From positions 248,001 to 312,000 of the forward strand of contig NZ_JBEFLP010000002.1 of NCBI RefSeq assembly GCF_040149665.1: 64,000 nucleotides of DNA, read 5' to 3'. The notes beneath the pieces are model-generated. The model searched no databases and was not told the DNA's origin. It was given only the letters and a program-made list of their open reading frames with translations. The DNA comes from Sulfitobacter sp. HNIBRBA3233. GTDB taxonomy: Bacteria > Pseudomonadota > Alphaproteobacteria > Rhodobacterales > Rhodobacteraceae. Below are positions 34,988-44,140 of the stretch, piece after piece; position 1 is the first letter of the stretch, and each line of letters begins with the position of its first letter. Both the position numbers and the translations under genes were made by a program.

Positions 34988-35307
34988 CGCGCTTGATCCT
35001 TGCTGCCGGCCTTCTGGTGCTGACGGCCTGCACCGAAATGCAGACTGCCGCCGACAGCGCCGGTCGCCGCGCGGCCACATCCGCCGTGACCGAAATCATT
35101 GCGATCAACTTCCCGCAGGTGCCGAAGCCGCTGATCCAGCCCTTTGTCGGCTGCGTGATCGACAACGCCGCCGCCGTCGAGGTGCGCGAGCTTGCCAAGG
35201 CCTCTGTCGTGGGGGTCGATGACACAACCGTGGCCGTCGTGCGCAACGTGCTGTCGCGCCCTGCCACACAATCCTGCCTGCGCAGCAATGCGCCGCTGAC
35301 ACTTTGA
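34984..35307 (+). CDS. Lipoprotein inside the sdh operon
   Basis: 107 residues from the ATG at 34984, which overlaps the previous stop (ATGA). Lipobox L-T-A-C with Cys16 in LAAGLLVLTACTEMQTA. The mature part is helical (AADSAGRRAATSAVTEIIAI) with two more cysteines (FVGCVIDNA and TQSCLRS) that may form a disulfide. It sits 40 bases before sdhB. Family of unknown function; a periplasmic or outer-membrane location near complex II is inferred. Confidence 0.8.
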   Translation: MTRLILAAGLLVLTACTEMQTAADSAGRRAATSAVTEIIAINFPQVPKPLIQPFVGCVIDNAAAVEVRELAKASVVGVDDTTVAVVRNVLSRPATQSCLRSNAPLTL

Positions 35308-35347
35308 GCGCGCCCGCGCGCCCTGAACCGAGAGAAGGAACAGCATC

Positions 35348-36127
35348 ATGGTACAACTGACGCTCCCCAAGAATTCCCGCATGACCGCGGGCAAGACATG
35401 GCCGAAGCCCGAGGGTGCGACCAACCTCAAGGAGTTCCACATCTATCGCTGGAACCCCGACGATGGAAAGAACCCGCGGGTCGATACCTATTTCGTCGAT
35501 ATGGATACCTGCGGGCCGATGATGTTGGACGCGCTGATCAAGATCAAGAACGAGATCGACCCGACGCTGACCTTCCGCCGGTCCTGCCGCGAGGGCATCT
35601 GCGGCTCCTGCGCGATGAACATTGACGGGATCAACACGCTGGCCTGTACCTACGGCATGGACGAGGTGAAGGGCGTGGTCAAAGTCTACCCCCTGCCGCA
35701 TATGCCCGTGGTCAAGGACCTGATCCCCGACCTGACGCATTTCTACGCGCAACACGCGTCGATCAAGCCGTGGCTCGAAACGGAAACGCCCGAGCCGCGC
35801 AAGGAGTGGAAGCAATCGATCGAGGACCGCGAAAAGCTCGACGGTCTTTACGAATGCATCATGTGTGCGTGCTGCTCGACCTCCTGCCCAAGCTACTGGT
35901 GGAACGGCGATCGCTACCTCGGGCCCGCAGCGTTGCTGCACGCCTACCGCTGGATCATCGACAGCCGCGACGAGGCCACCGGCGAGCGTCTGGACGAGCT
36001 GGAAGACCCGTTCAAGCTGTACCGCTGTCACACGATCATGAACTGCGCCAAGACCTGCCCCAAAGGGTTGAACCCGGCGCTGGCGATCAGCCAGATCAAG
36101 AAGCTGATGGTCGAACGCACCGTTTGA
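35348..36127 (+). CDS. sdhB: Succinate dehydrogenase iron-sulfur subunit
   Basis: 259 residues with all three clusters: [2Fe-2S] in [21 protein letters not shown], [4Fe-4S] in [12 protein letters not shown] and [3Fe-4S] with the C-terminal [14 protein letters not shown]. Transfers electrons from the SdhA flavin to quinone. Its own ribosome site (GAGAAGG) is present. An intrinsic terminator follows 18 bases after the stop, which ends the sdh operon. Confidence 0.98.
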   Translation: MVQLTLPKNSRMTAGKTWPKPEGATNLKEFHIYRWNPDDGKNPRVDTYFVDMDTCGPMMLDALIKIKNEIDPTLTFRRSCREGICGSCAMNIDGINTLACTYGMDEVKGVVKVYPLPHMPVVKDLIPDLTHFYAQHASIKPWLETETPEPRKEWKQSIEDREKLDGLYECIMCACCSTSCPSYWWNGDRYLGPAALLHAYRWIIDSRDEATGERLDELEDPFKLYRCHTIMNCAKTCPKGLNPALAISQIKKLMVERTV

Positions 36128-36145
36128 TCGGTTACCAAGACAGCC

Positions 36146-36169
36146 ACGGGTCCGCTCACGCGGGCCCGT
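36146..36169 (+). terminator. Terminator of the sdh operon
   Basis: ACGGGTCCGC and GCGGGCCCGT make a 10-bp stem (one G-U pair) around TCAC, followed by TCGCATTT. The T-tract is weak, but the position right after sdhB fits an operon end. Confidence 0.7.
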
Positions 36170-36188
36170 TCGCATTTCCGGGGTCTGC

Positions 36189-36404
36189 ATGATCATCATT
36201 TTCGGCATCATCGCGGTGGTCGTGGTTGCGTGGTATGCGTGGCGCTACCGCGACGTGCGCAATTGCCGCTGGCGCGCCGAAAGATCCGGTGACAAGGGCA
36301 GCCTGCGCAAATACCGCTGCATCGCCTGCGGGGCGGAGGCGTTCACGGCCACGAAGGGGCCTCCGCGCGATTGCCGCAAGGACCTGTCGCCACCCTCTCT
36401 CTAA
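36189..36404 (+). CDS. Small membrane protein with a zinc-ribbon-like tail
   Basis: 71 residues: one N-terminal helix (MIIIFGIIAVVVVAWYAW), then a basic segment with CRWRAERSG and YRCIACGAEAFTATKGPPRDC, a possible zinc site (C-x2-C plus two other cysteines). Follows the sdh terminator by 20 bases. Small proteins of this build are common in Rhodobacteraceae, with no known function; I judge it real from composition and start context. Confidence 0.6.
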   Translation: MIIIFGIIAVVVVAWYAWRYRDVRNCRWRAERSGDKGSLRKYRCIACGAEAFTATKGPPRDCRKDLSPPSL

Positions 36405-36477
36405 CCTCGCGTTTTCCTCGACACCTTTGCGCCGCAGCGTGTAGCGTCGCGGATGGAAGCCCTGGGAGCCCCCTCCA

Positions 36478-38124
36478 ATGACAGATTTCGCCCCCGACGT
36501 GATCGTGATCGGCGCTGGCCTTGCCGGTATGGCCGCGGCACACGAAGCCGTCCTGCGCGGTCGCCTCGTGCTGCTTCTGGATCAGGAGGGCCAGCAAAGC
36601 CTCGGGGGACAGGCGTATTGGTCGCTGGGCGGTCTGTTCATGGTCGACAGCCCCGAACAACGCAGGCTGGGCATCCGTGACAGCGCGGAACTCGCGTGGT
36701 CCGACTGGCTCGGATCGGCGCAGTTCGACCGTGACGAGGATGCAAACCCGCGCGCCTGGGCCGAGAAATTCGTCGAATTTGCGGGCGGGGGTATGCGCAG
36801 CTGGCTCCACGGTCTGGGAATGCGCTGGTTTCCTGTCGTCGGCTGGGCCGAGCGGGGCGGCGAACTGGCCGGAGGACACGGCAATTCCGTTCCGCGCTTT
36901 CACATCACCTGGGGGACCGGGACCGGTGTGGTCAAACCCTTCGCCGATCTGATGGTGAAACACGCGCAGGCAGGCTCCCTCAGCCTCGGTTTCCGGCACC
37001 GCGTCAGCGGCTTGATCGTCGAAGGTGGCGCGGTGAAAGGCGTCACCGGCGATGTGCTTGAGCCCACCACCGCAGCACGCGGGCAATCGACCTCGCGCAG
37101 GGTGACCGGCAGCTTCGAGTATCGCGCGGAAAGCGTGATCGTGACAACCGGCGGTATCGGCGGCAACCCTGCAATGGTGCGCAAACACTGGCCAACAGAC
37201 AGGTTGGGCCGGGCGCCGAAGACGATGGTTGCAGGCGTTCCCGATTACGTCGATGGCCGCATGCACGGAATCGCGGCCAAAGCGGGTGCCGGTCTGATCA
37301 ACGAGGACCGGATGTGGCACTATTGCGAAGGTCTCAGGAACTGGGATCCGATCTGGCCCAATCACGGTATCCGCGTGCTGCCGGGGCCCTCGTCCATGTG
37401 GTTCGACGCCCGCGGCAACCGGCTCGAACCGCCGTTCATGCCGGGGTTCGACACCCTCGGAACGCTCAGGCGCATCCTGAGTGTGGGCGAACACAGCTGG
37501 TTCATCCTGACCCAGACGATCATCGAAAAGGAATTTGCTCTTTCGGGGTCGGAACAGAACGCCGACCTGACCGATGGCGGCTGGCGCGAGGTCCTGCAGG
37601 CGCGGCTGGGCAAGGGCGCGACACCGGCTGTAGAGGCGTTCAAAGCGCAAGGCGCGGATTTCATCGTCGAACGGGATCTCGAAACGCTGGTCGCGCGGAT
37701 GAACGATCTGACGCCCGCGCATCCCGTTGACCACGCGCATATCCACCGCCAGATCCGCGCCCGCGATTTGCAACTGAACAACCGCTTTTGCAAGGACGCG
37801 CAGATCACCGCCATCCACGGCGCACGCAGCTACAAGGGCGACAGGCTGATCCGCACCGCCAAACCCCACGCCATTCTCGACAAGGCCCATGGCCCGCTGA
37901 TCGCCGTGCGCCTGAACGTCATCACCCGCAAGAGCCTTGGCGGCATCCACACGGACCTGCAAAGCCGCGTTCTGACCCCCTCCGGCGCGGTGCTGGAGGG
38001 GCTCTATGCGGCTGGCGAAGTCTGCGGCTTCGGAGGCGGCGGATATCACGGCTACAACGCCCTCGAAGGGACGTTTCTCGGCGGGTGCCTCTTTTCGGGA
38101 CGTATCGCGGGGCAAAACGCATGA
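36478..38124 (+). CDS. FAD-dependent dehydrogenase, fumarate reductase / ketosteroid dehydrogenase-like
   Basis: 548 residues. FAD loop DVIVIGAGLAGMAAAHEAVL near the N-terminus, and LGGQAYWSLGGLFMVDS, which in this superfamily contacts FAD. The C-terminal block is GLYAAGEVCGFGGGGYHG and YNALEGTFLGGCLFSGR. It belongs to the FAD-binding-2 superfamily (SdhA, KstD, fumarate reductase). The substrate is unknown; members annotated as FAD-binding dehydrogenase have 1,2-dehydrogenation-like chemistry. Its stop overlaps the DUF1989 start (ATGA), so the two are coupled and may act on the same molecule. Confidence 0.85.
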   Translation: MTDFAPDVIVIGAGLAGMAAAHEAVLRGRLVLLLDQEGQQSLGGQAYWSLGGLFMVDSPEQRRLGIRDSAELAWSDWLGSAQFDRDEDANPRAWAEKFVEFAGGGMRSWLHGLGMRWFPVVGWAERGGELAGGHGNSVPRFHITWGTGTGVVKPFADLMVKHAQAGSLSLGFRHRVSGLIVEGGAVKGVTGDVLEPTTAARGQSTSRRVTGSFEYRAESVIVTTGGIGGNPAMVRKHWPTDRLGRAPKTMVAGVPDYVDGRMHGIAAKAGAGLINEDRMWHYCEGLRNWDPIWPNHGIRVLPGPSSMWFDARGNRLEPPFMPGFDTLGTLRRILSVGEHSWFILTQTIIEKEFALSGSEQNADLTDGGWREVLQARLGKGATPAVEAFKAQGADFIVERDLETLVARMNDLTPAHPVDHAHIHRQIRARDLQLNNRFCKDAQITAIHGARSYKGDRLIRTAKPHAILDKAHGPLIAVRLNVITRKSLGGIHTDLQSRVLTPSGAVLEGLYAAGEVCGFGGGGYHGYNALEGTFLGGCLFSGRIAGQNA

Positions 38125-38963
38125 CCGCGCCTGACGACGCAGACGCGCGCCGCGCCATCGCCCCGGTCATCTGCTATCCCGTCGAAACCTTGCCGCAACC
38201 GGATATGGCGATGCTTCACGCCGCGCGCCGCACCCTGCGCAAGACGGGGGAGGTTCTGGTGCCCGCCCGCGACGCCGCCTGTTTCAGCGTCCCGGCAGGC
38301 CACTTCTTTTGCATCACCAGTGTCGAGGGGCCGCAGGTTGGCGATCTGAACCTGTGGAACGCGCAGGACCTGTCCGAGCGTTTCTATTCCGGTAAAACCC
38401 GTGCATTGCACGGCACACATCTGACCACCGGAGAACGCATGTGGTCCAGCCTGCCTGCCTTGCGGCCCATGGCGACGATCACCCACGACAGTCTGGGCTG
38501 GTACGGGATCGATGCCTTCGGTGGCTCGGTGCACGACGTGATCGGTACGCGCTGCGACCCCTACACGCACAACCTCCTCTCGGGCGGGCAATACCATCAT
38601 TGCTGCCACTCGAATCTGACCCGCGCCCTGGCCGCTCACCTTGGCATCTCACGCCCGGAGGCAGAGCCGCATATCCACGACGTGCTGAATGTCTTCATGT
38701 GCACGGGCTTCACCCGCGACACGGGCCAGTATTTCATGAAAGCAAGCCCCGTACGCCCGGGCGACACACTGGAATTTTTTGCCGAGATCGATTTGCTGGG
38801 CGCTCTCAGCGCCTGCCCGGGCGGCGATTGCAGCGCGGAGCATTCGTCAGACAGCGCCGCGTGCCATCCGCTTCTGGTCGAGACATTCGCACCGGATGCT
38901 TCGGCGATTTCGGCCTGGCGTGCACCACCTCTCAACGGATACGATGGGTCCCACGGCCCCTGA
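38121..38963 (+). CDS. DUF1989 (urea carboxylase-associated family) protein
   Basis: 280 residues, soluble. The DUF1989 pattern is clear: ACFSVPAGHFFCITSVEGPQ, VGDLNLWNAQD, GTRCDPYTHNLLSGG, QYHHCCHSNLTRAL and HDVLNVFMCTGF. Conserved cysteines and histidines in GTRCDPYTH and HHCCHSN may bind a metal. Relatives are found with urea carboxylase or amino-acid genes and with aminomethyl-transfer enzymes. Here it is coupled to an FAD dehydrogenase, with no urea genes nearby, so a two-enzyme oxidative step on a nitrogen or carboxylate compound is possible but not shown. Confidence 0.85.
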   Translation: MTAPDDADARRAIAPVICYPVETLPQPDMAMLHAARRTLRKTGEVLVPARDAACFSVPAGHFFCITSVEGPQVGDLNLWNAQDLSERFYSGKTRALHGTHLTTGERMWSSLPALRPMATITHDSLGWYGIDAFGGSVHDVIGTRCDPYTHNLLSGGQYHHCCHSNLTRALAAHLGISRPEAEPHIHDVLNVFMCTGFTRDTGQYFMKASPVRPGDTLEFFAEIDLLGALSACPGGDCSAEHSSDSAACHPLLVETFAPDASAISAWRAPPLNGYDGSHGP

Positions 38964-38967
38964 CGGG

Positions 38968-38999
38968 CTTTTCCATTTTGCCCCTAAACTCATTCCGGC
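38968..38999 (-). repeat. Dispersed intergenic repeat, copy B
   Basis: Read on the minus strand: GCCGGAATGAGTTTAGGGGC followed by AAAATGGAAAAG. It lies 14 bases past the deoD stop. It carries the same core as copies A, C and D (GAGTTTANNGGCAAAAT). Confidence 0.7.
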
Positions 39000-39012
39000 A
39001 GTTGCCGCAGGC

Positions 39013-39723
39013 TCAGGCGCCGGGGAAGGCCGCAGCGAGTGCAATCTCAACCATATCGCCGAACGACCGCTCGCGGTCTTCAGAGGGCAGCGCTTCGCCG
39101 GTGCCCAGATGGTCCGACACCGTCAGCACCGCGAGCGCACGGCGACCGTGGCGCGCGGCCAGCGTATAGAGCTCGGCGGCCTCCATTTCCACGCCCAGAA
39201 TACCGTGGCGCACAAGCTGCTCGTCCAGATCCGGCCGCTCCGCATAGAAGACATCCGATGAATAGATCCCGCCGACATGGGTTTTCGACCCGCGCGTTTC
39301 GGCGGCGGCAACCGCATCCCGCAGCAGGCCGAAATCTGCGCAGGGTGCAAAGTTCACCTCCTTCATGATCGCGGAGGAGGGCGAGGTGATCGTGCTGGCC
39401 GTCATCGCGATGATGATATCGCGCAGGCTGACGTGGCTTTGCATGCCGCCGCAGGATCCGATACGGATCAGGGTCTGCGCATCGTAGGATGTGATCAGCT
39501 CATTGGCGTAGATCGACAGGGACGGCATGCCCATGCCGGAGCCTTGAATGGTCACACGGTTGCCGCGCCATGTGCCGGTAAACCCCAGCATTCCGCGCAC
39601 TTCGTTGACCAGTTTTGCATCGTCAAGAAACGTTTCGGCCGCCCATTTCGCGCGATAGGGATCGCCCGGCATCAGAACGGTCTGCGCAATATCTCCGGGC
39701 TTTGCGCCAATATGTACGGTCAT
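39013..39723 (-). CDS. deoD: Purine-nucleoside phosphorylase, DeoD type
   Basis: 236 residues from the ATG at 39723 (M-T-V-H-I-G-A-K), the usual length of a hexameric DeoD. Phosphate-site motifs: [31 protein letters not shown]; the base-recognition region is [18 protein letters not shown] and [10 protein letters not shown]. It splits purine nucleosides to base and ribose-1-phosphate. It stands alone; the longer frame to 39840 adds an unrelated basic extension. A BMP-type nucleoside importer at 51-56 kb could supply its substrate. Confidence 0.95.
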   Translation of the reverse strand: MTVHIGAKPGDIAQTVLMPGDPYRAKWAAETFLDDAKLVNEVRGMLGFTGTWRGNRVTIQGSGMGMPSLSIYANELITSYDAQTLIRIGSCGGMQSHVSLRDIIIAMTASTITSPSSAIMKEVNFAPCADFGLLRDAVAAAETRGSKTHVGGIYSSDVFYAERPDLDEQLVRHGILGVEMEAAELYTLAARHGRRALAVLTVSDHLGTGEALPSEDRERSFGDMVEIALAAAFPGA

Positions 39724-40063
39724 CTCGCGTCTCCTCTGGGCATTGGGGCGTTTTCCATTCAAATCGTAATATTGGGAAAATCGCCGTAATCCAACCCTGC
39801 GTACGCAAGGGAAGGCCACGATTGAAACGCGGCCTTTCACCGGGAAATGCCTTAGGTCGAGATGCCTTGGGCGAACGCAATTTGCCCCGCGCTATACGCG
39901 GGCAATTCAAATTAACAGATGAACTGAAATGGCGTGGTTTGATGGCGCCGGACCGGAGATCAAAAGATCCGGCGCCTATCAATGCGGTTATCTAATCCGG
40001 CAGATTATTAATTAACCCGCTTATCAATTCCAATCGCGATTCAATCCCAGCGTGAGAATCGGA
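39724..40063. other. Intergenic region between deoD and the H-NS-like gene
   Basis: 340 bases, clearly A+T-richer than its surroundings toward 39900-40060 (for example GATTATTAATTAACCC near 40002). It must contain the deoD promoter. CCCTGCGTACGCAAGGG at 39795-39811 is nearly palindromic with a GCGTACGC centre, about 75-90 bases before the deoD start. A hairpin TTGCCCCGCG/CGCGGGCAA lies at 39882-39905, followed on the minus strand by a short A/T stretch, and may end the H-NS transcript. No gene recognised. Confidence 0.5.
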
Positions 40064-40405
40064 TCAGATCTCCATGGACGAGGGATCAGTGCCTTTTTCA
40101 ATCTCGGCGAGAAACCAGTTCGGTTTGCGGCCCTTGCCGGTCCAGGTATCCGCGGGGTTTGCGGGGTTTGCGTATTTCGGTTTTGACGCGGCTTTTGCCT
40201 TTTTCGCTGGCTTCGCCCGAGGCGCCTTGGCCGGGGCGTTTTCATTCAAGTCATTGAGAGTAAATCCAAATTCGGCTGCCGCTTTTTCGGCTGCCTTGCG
40301 CGCCTCGCGGCGGTCGCGGGCTTGGGCATTGGTCAGTGCCTTCTTCACATCGGCCAGAAGTTTTTCCAGTTCTTTCCGGCTGAGGGATTTCAGATCAATA
40401 GACAT
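40064..40405 (-). CDS. H-NS family nucleoid-associated protein
   Basis: 113 residues. N-terminal oligomerisation helix (MSIDLKSLSRKELEKLLADV, then KKALTNAQARDRREARKAA), a basic Ala/Lys/Pro linker, and the C-terminal DNA-binding motif YANPANPADTWTGKGRKPNW with the T-W-x-G-x-G-R-x-P core. Such proteins (H-NS, HvrA, Spb in Rhodobacter) bind A+T-rich DNA and tune expression. It is near ecm but about 80 bases from its 3' end, and has its own leader. Confidence 0.9.
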   Translation of the reverse strand: MSIDLKSLSRKELEKLLADVKKALTNAQARDRREARKAAEKAAAEFGFTLNDLNENAPAKAPRAKPAKKAKAASKPKYANPANPADTWTGKGRKPNWFLAEIEKGTDPSSMEI

Positions 40406-40487
40406 TAAATGGGCTCCACATTGCTTCCTGTAGGGCCCATTTATCCTGATTTCAGGGAGTTTACATATTATAATTTCAAACTGAGCC

Positions 40488-42455
40488 TTATTCCGCTGCG
40501 ACGGCGGACGGATCGGCCAATGTCACGATATCCGACATGATCGTGTTCAATTCAAAATCCTTGGGCGTATAGACCCGCGCCACCCCCATCGCTTTGAGCC
40601 GTTTTGCATCCTCATCGGGGATGATGCCGCCGACGATGACCGGAATATGGCCAAGCCCCGCATCGCGCATCTGGTTCATCAGATCCTCGACAAGCGGCAT
40701 GTGCGATCCCGACAGGATCGAGAGCCCGACCACATGGGCATCGTCGTCTTGCGCAGCGGCCACGATTTCCGCGGGGGTCAGCCGGATGCCCTCATAGGCA
40801 ATGTCCATGCCGCAGTCGCGGGCGCGCACGGCAATCTGTTCGGCGCCGTTCGAATGCCCGTCGAGACCCGGCTTGCCGACAAGGAATTTCAACCGGCGGC
40901 CCAGCCGGTCGCTTACCGCGTCCACCGCCGCACGCAGGTCGTCCAGACCTTCGGTCTTGTTCGAGCGACCGGCCGCAACGCCGGTGGGGCCGCGGTATTC
41001 GCCGTGAACGGCCCGCATCTGTTCCGCCCATTCGCCAGTGGTCACACCGGCTTTTGCCGCAACGATGGACGCAGGCATCACGTTGCGTCCTTCGGCGGCA
41101 GCGGCGCGCAGATCGGCAAGTGCTGCCTTTACCGCGTTCTCGTCGCGGGCGGCACGCCATTCGTTCAGACGTTCGATCTGCTCGGCCTCCACGGCGGGAT
41201 CGACCGTCATGATGCCGCCATCCGCCGACATCAACGGCGAGGGTTCGCCCTGCTGCCATTTGTTGACCCCGACAACCACGGTCTCGCCCGCTTCGATCCG
41301 GCCCAGACGGTCGGCGTTGGATTCGACCAGACGCGATTTCATGTAGTCGATCGCGTCGATCGCGCCGCCCATGCTGTCGAGATGGGCCAGTTCCGCGCGC
41401 GCGCCTTCTTTCAGCTCTTCGACCTTCGCATCGACGGCGGGGTTGCCGTCAAACAGATCGTCGAATTCCAGCAAATCGGTCTCATACGCGAGGATCTGCT
41501 GCATCCGCATGGACCACTGCTGGTCCCACGGACGCGGCAGGCCGAGCGCCTCGTTCCACGCGGGCAATTGGACGGCACGGGCGCGGGCCTTTTTCGAAAG
41601 CGTGACGGCCAGCATTTCGATCAGAATACGGTAGACGTTGTTTTCGGGCTGCTGCTCGGTCAGGCCCAGCGAATTCACCTGCACGCCATAGCGGAAGCGG
41701 CGGTACTTGGGGTCGGTCACGCCGTAGCGCTTTTCGCAGATCTCGTCCCACAGATCGACAAAGGCCCGCATCTTGCACATTTCGGTGACAAAACGGATCC
41801 CGGCATTCACGAAGAACGAAATGCGGCCCACGAGGGCGGGAAAGTCTTCTTCGGCAACACGCGGGCGCAGCTGGTCCAGCACGGCGGTGGCGGTGGCCAG
41901 AGCAAAGGAAAGCTCCTGCTCGGGCGTGGCACCGGCCTCTTGCAGGTGATAGGAACACACGTTCATCGGGTTCCATTTGGGCACATTCGTATAACAGTAT
42001 TCGGCCACGTCCGCGATCATCTTCAGCGACGGGGCAGGGGGGCAGATATACGTGCCGCGGCTGAGGTATTCTTTGATCAGGTCGTTCTGCACCGTGCCCT
42101 GCAGCTTGCTGACATCAGCGCCCTGTTCCTCGGCCACCGCGATATAAAGCGACAACAGCCACGGTGCGGTCGCGTTGATCGTCATGGAGGTGTTCATCTG
42201 CTCCAGCGGGATCTGGTCGAAGAGCGTGCGCATGTCGCCCAGATGGCTGACAGGCACGCCCACCTTGCCGACTTCGCCGCGCGACAGGATATGGTCGCTG
42301 TCGTATCCGGTCTGCGTGGGCAGGTCGAACGCCACCGAAAGCCCCGTCTGCCCCTTGGCGAGGTTCCCGCGGTAAAGCGCATTCGATGCCTCGGCGGTCG
42401 AGTGGCCCGCGTAGGTGCGGATCAGCCAGGGGCGGTCTTTGGGTTGGACTGTCAT
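40488..42455 (-). CDS. ecm: Ethylmalonyl-CoA mutase
   Basis: 655 residues, adenosylcobalamin-dependent, single-chain mutase. The N-terminal barrel begins with RPWLIRTYAGHSTAEASNAL and contains FDLPTQTGYDSDH; the C-terminal B12 domain (from about 515) carries the histidine ligand in GLDGHSNGAEQI and the LSILSGSH and VIVGGIIPDED blocks. It rearranges ethylmalonyl-CoA to methylsuccinyl-CoA in the ethylmalonyl-CoA pathway. Length and similarity fit Ecm (MeaA type) rather than methylmalonyl-CoA mutase. It is divergent from the GPAT gene, with ccr beyond. Confidence 0.94.
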   Translation of the reverse strand: MTVQPKDRPWLIRTYAGHSTAEASNALYRGNLAKGQTGLSVAFDLPTQTGYDSDHILSRGEVGKVGVPVSHLGDMRTLFDQIPLEQMNTSMTINATAPWLLSLYIAVAEEQGADVSKLQGTVQNDLIKEYLSRGTYICPPAPSLKMIADVAEYCYTNVPKWNPMNVCSYHLQEAGATPEQELSFALATATAVLDQLRPRVAEEDFPALVGRISFFVNAGIRFVTEMCKMRAFVDLWDEICEKRYGVTDPKYRRFRYGVQVNSLGLTEQQPENNVYRILIEMLAVTLSKKARARAVQLPAWNEALGLPRPWDQQWSMRMQQILAYETDLLEFDDLFDGNPAVDAKVEELKEGARAELAHLDSMGGAIDAIDYMKSRLVESNADRLGRIEAGETVVVGVNKWQQGEPSPLMSADGGIMTVDPAVEAEQIERLNEWRAARDENAVKAALADLRAAAAEGRNVMPASIVAAKAGVTTGEWAEQMRAVHGEYRGPTGVAAGRSNKTEGLDDLRAAVDAVSDRLGRRLKFLVGKPGLDGHSNGAEQIAVRARDCGMDIAYEGIRLTPAEIVAAAQDDDAHVVGLSILSGSHMPLVEDLMNQMRDAGLGHIPVIVGGIIPDEDAKRLKAMGVARVYTPKDFELNTIMSDIVTLADPSAVAAE

Positions 42456-42619
42456 GACGGGCCTCTCTCATGAATCACGGTTTGTAACATTCTTGCGTGC
42501 TGTGCCAGATATAAGAAACTTTCGGCAAGTGTCAATTCGCTGCATCGCGGCATCCCCCGGCCGCTGCGAAAATGCGATTCCTGTTGTCCTGTCCGCGTCC
42601 CGCTGCGAGTGTACGTCCC

Positions 42620-44026
42620 ATGACACAGACCGTGCAGCTGCCGCTTTGGCTTTTCATCCTGATCGTGCTTTTCGCGGCTGTCACCGCATTGAGCCACCTT
42701 CTGCTGCCGTCCGTGCGCTGGTTTTTCCGTCGCCGGTTCGAACGCGCGGTCGAGCGGCTGAACAGCCGCCTGAAACGCCCGATCCAGCCGTTCAAGCTCG
42801 CGCGGCGTCACGACATGATCCAGCGTCTGATATACGATCCCGAAGTCAGCCGCGAAATACAGGTCTACGCGCGCCAGCACGGTGTCCCCGAAAACGTGGC
42901 GTTCCAGAAGGCGCGCGAATACGCCCGCGAAATCGTGCCGTCGTTTTCCGCCTTTGCCTATTTCAGCTTTGCAATGCGGGTGGCGAAGGTTCTGGCCGAA
43001 GCTGTCTACCGCATCCGCTGGGCCGACAGGAACGACACGATTTTCAGTGCGATCCCCGAGGATGCGACACCGGTCTTCGTCATGAACCACCGGTCGAATA
43101 TGGATTACGTGCTGGTCACCTACATGGCCTCGCGGACCTCGACGCTCAGCTATGCGGTGGGGGAATGGGCGCAGGTGTGGCCGCTTTCGGCGCTGATCCG
43201 GCTGTGGGGCGCGTATTTCATCCGCAGGCGCTCGCGCGGGGGGCTCTACCGCAAGGTGCTGTCGCGCTACGTACAGATGGCGACGAACGGCGGCGACACG
43301 CAGGCGTTCTATCCCGAAGGCGGGCTGAGCCTGAACGGCAAGCTGCAACCGCCCAAGAAGGGCCTTCTGAGCTATCTGGTGGACGGGTTCGACCCCGACG
43401 GCGAACGCGACATTGTTTTCGTTCCCGTGGCGATCAACTACGACCGCGTGCTCGAAGACCGGGTGCTGCTGGCCGCGCACGCGCGGGGGGATCGCCGGTT
43501 CGGGGCGCGGATCTCGGTGATCGTGAAATTCATCCTCAAGAAATTCTGGGAAAGGCTTCGAGGGGCAGACACGCGGTTTGGCACTGCCGCGGTCAGTTTC
43601 GGCATGCCGCTGAGCATGCGCGAACTGGGCAAGATCGATAACGTGGATAATCTTTCGCTGGAACTGATGAGCCGTATCGAGGCGGTGATGCCGGTGCTGG
43701 GGGTGCCGCTGGTGTCCACGGCCTTGTTGAATGACGGGTCGCTGAACGTGATCCGGCTGGAGGCGTCGGTGGCGCAGCTGGTCGCGGCGGTGCCACGGGA
43801 AAATCTGGCCCTGCTCAAGGACGTGGCGACAGAGGTGAAACGCGCCTGCCGTCACATGCGGCAGCACGGCCTGATCGAGGAGCGCGACGGCGCCTGGCAC
43901 ATCATTCAGGGGCAGGAAGACACGGTGCGTTTCTACGCAAACTCGATCGCGCATTTCTTTCCCGAGGAAAATGATCCTGCAAATGCTGCGCCCGCAAAGC
44001 AACTTTCTGCGACTGCTGGGTCATAA
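42620..44026 (+). CDS. Glycerol-3-phosphate / lysophosphatidate acyltransferase-like protein
   Basis: 468 residues. One N-terminal membrane helix (LPLWLFILIVLFAAVTALSHL), then an acyltransferase domain with HX4D (His157-Asp162 in NHRSNMD), the GAYFIRRRS substrate block and FYPEGGLS, a form of the usual FPEGTRS motif. This matches the PlsB-like acyltransferases, smaller than E. coli PlsB (about 800). It could make the first or second acylation of glycerol-3-phosphate. It is placed between ecm (divergent) and ccr (same direction). Confidence 0.85.
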   Translation: MTQTVQLPLWLFILIVLFAAVTALSHLLLPSVRWFFRRRFERAVERLNSRLKRPIQPFKLARRHDMIQRLIYDPEVSREIQVYARQHGVPENVAFQKAREYAREIVPSFSAFAYFSFAMRVAKVLAEAVYRIRWADRNDTIFSAIPEDATPVFVMNHRSNMDYVLVTYMASRTSTLSYAVGEWAQVWPLSALIRLWGAYFIRRRSRGGLYRKVLSRYVQMATNGGDTQAFYPEGGLSLNGKLQPPKKGLLSYLVDGFDPDGERDIVFVPVAINYDRVLEDRVLLAAHARGDRRFGARISVIVKFILKKFWERLRGADTRFGTAAVSFGMPLSMRELGKIDNVDNLSLELMSRIEAVMPVLGVPLVSTALLNDGSLNVIRLEASVAQLVAAVPRENLALLKDVATEVKRACRHMRQHGLIEERDGAWHIIQGQEDTVRFYANSIAHFFPEENDPANAAPAKQLSATAGS

Positions 44027-44093
44027 AATTACAAAAATGACCCCTCGGACGGTTGCAATGTTTCAAAGGGGCCCTTAATCACTCCTCAGAGCA

Positions 44094-44112
44094 CCGCGAT
44101 TCTGCATCGCGG
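44094..44112. other. Hairpin in the ccr leader
   Basis: CCGCGAT and ATCGCGG form a perfect 7-bp stem with a 5-base loop, about 28 bases before the ccr start codon. Also near: TTTCAAAGGGGC at about 44070-44081, partly like the inverted repeat before mcl2. No T-run, so it may be a leader RNA element. Confidence 0.35.
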
Positions 44113-44140
44113 CACGGCAGCATTACCAACGGAGGGTGAC

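Noticed and set aside
40488..42455. Methylmalonyl-CoA mutase instead of ethylmalonyl-CoA mutase
   Set aside because: A single-chain mutase of about 655 residues beside ccr and with the MeaA-like N-terminus fits Ecm; methylmalonyl-CoA mutase large subunits are longer (over 700).
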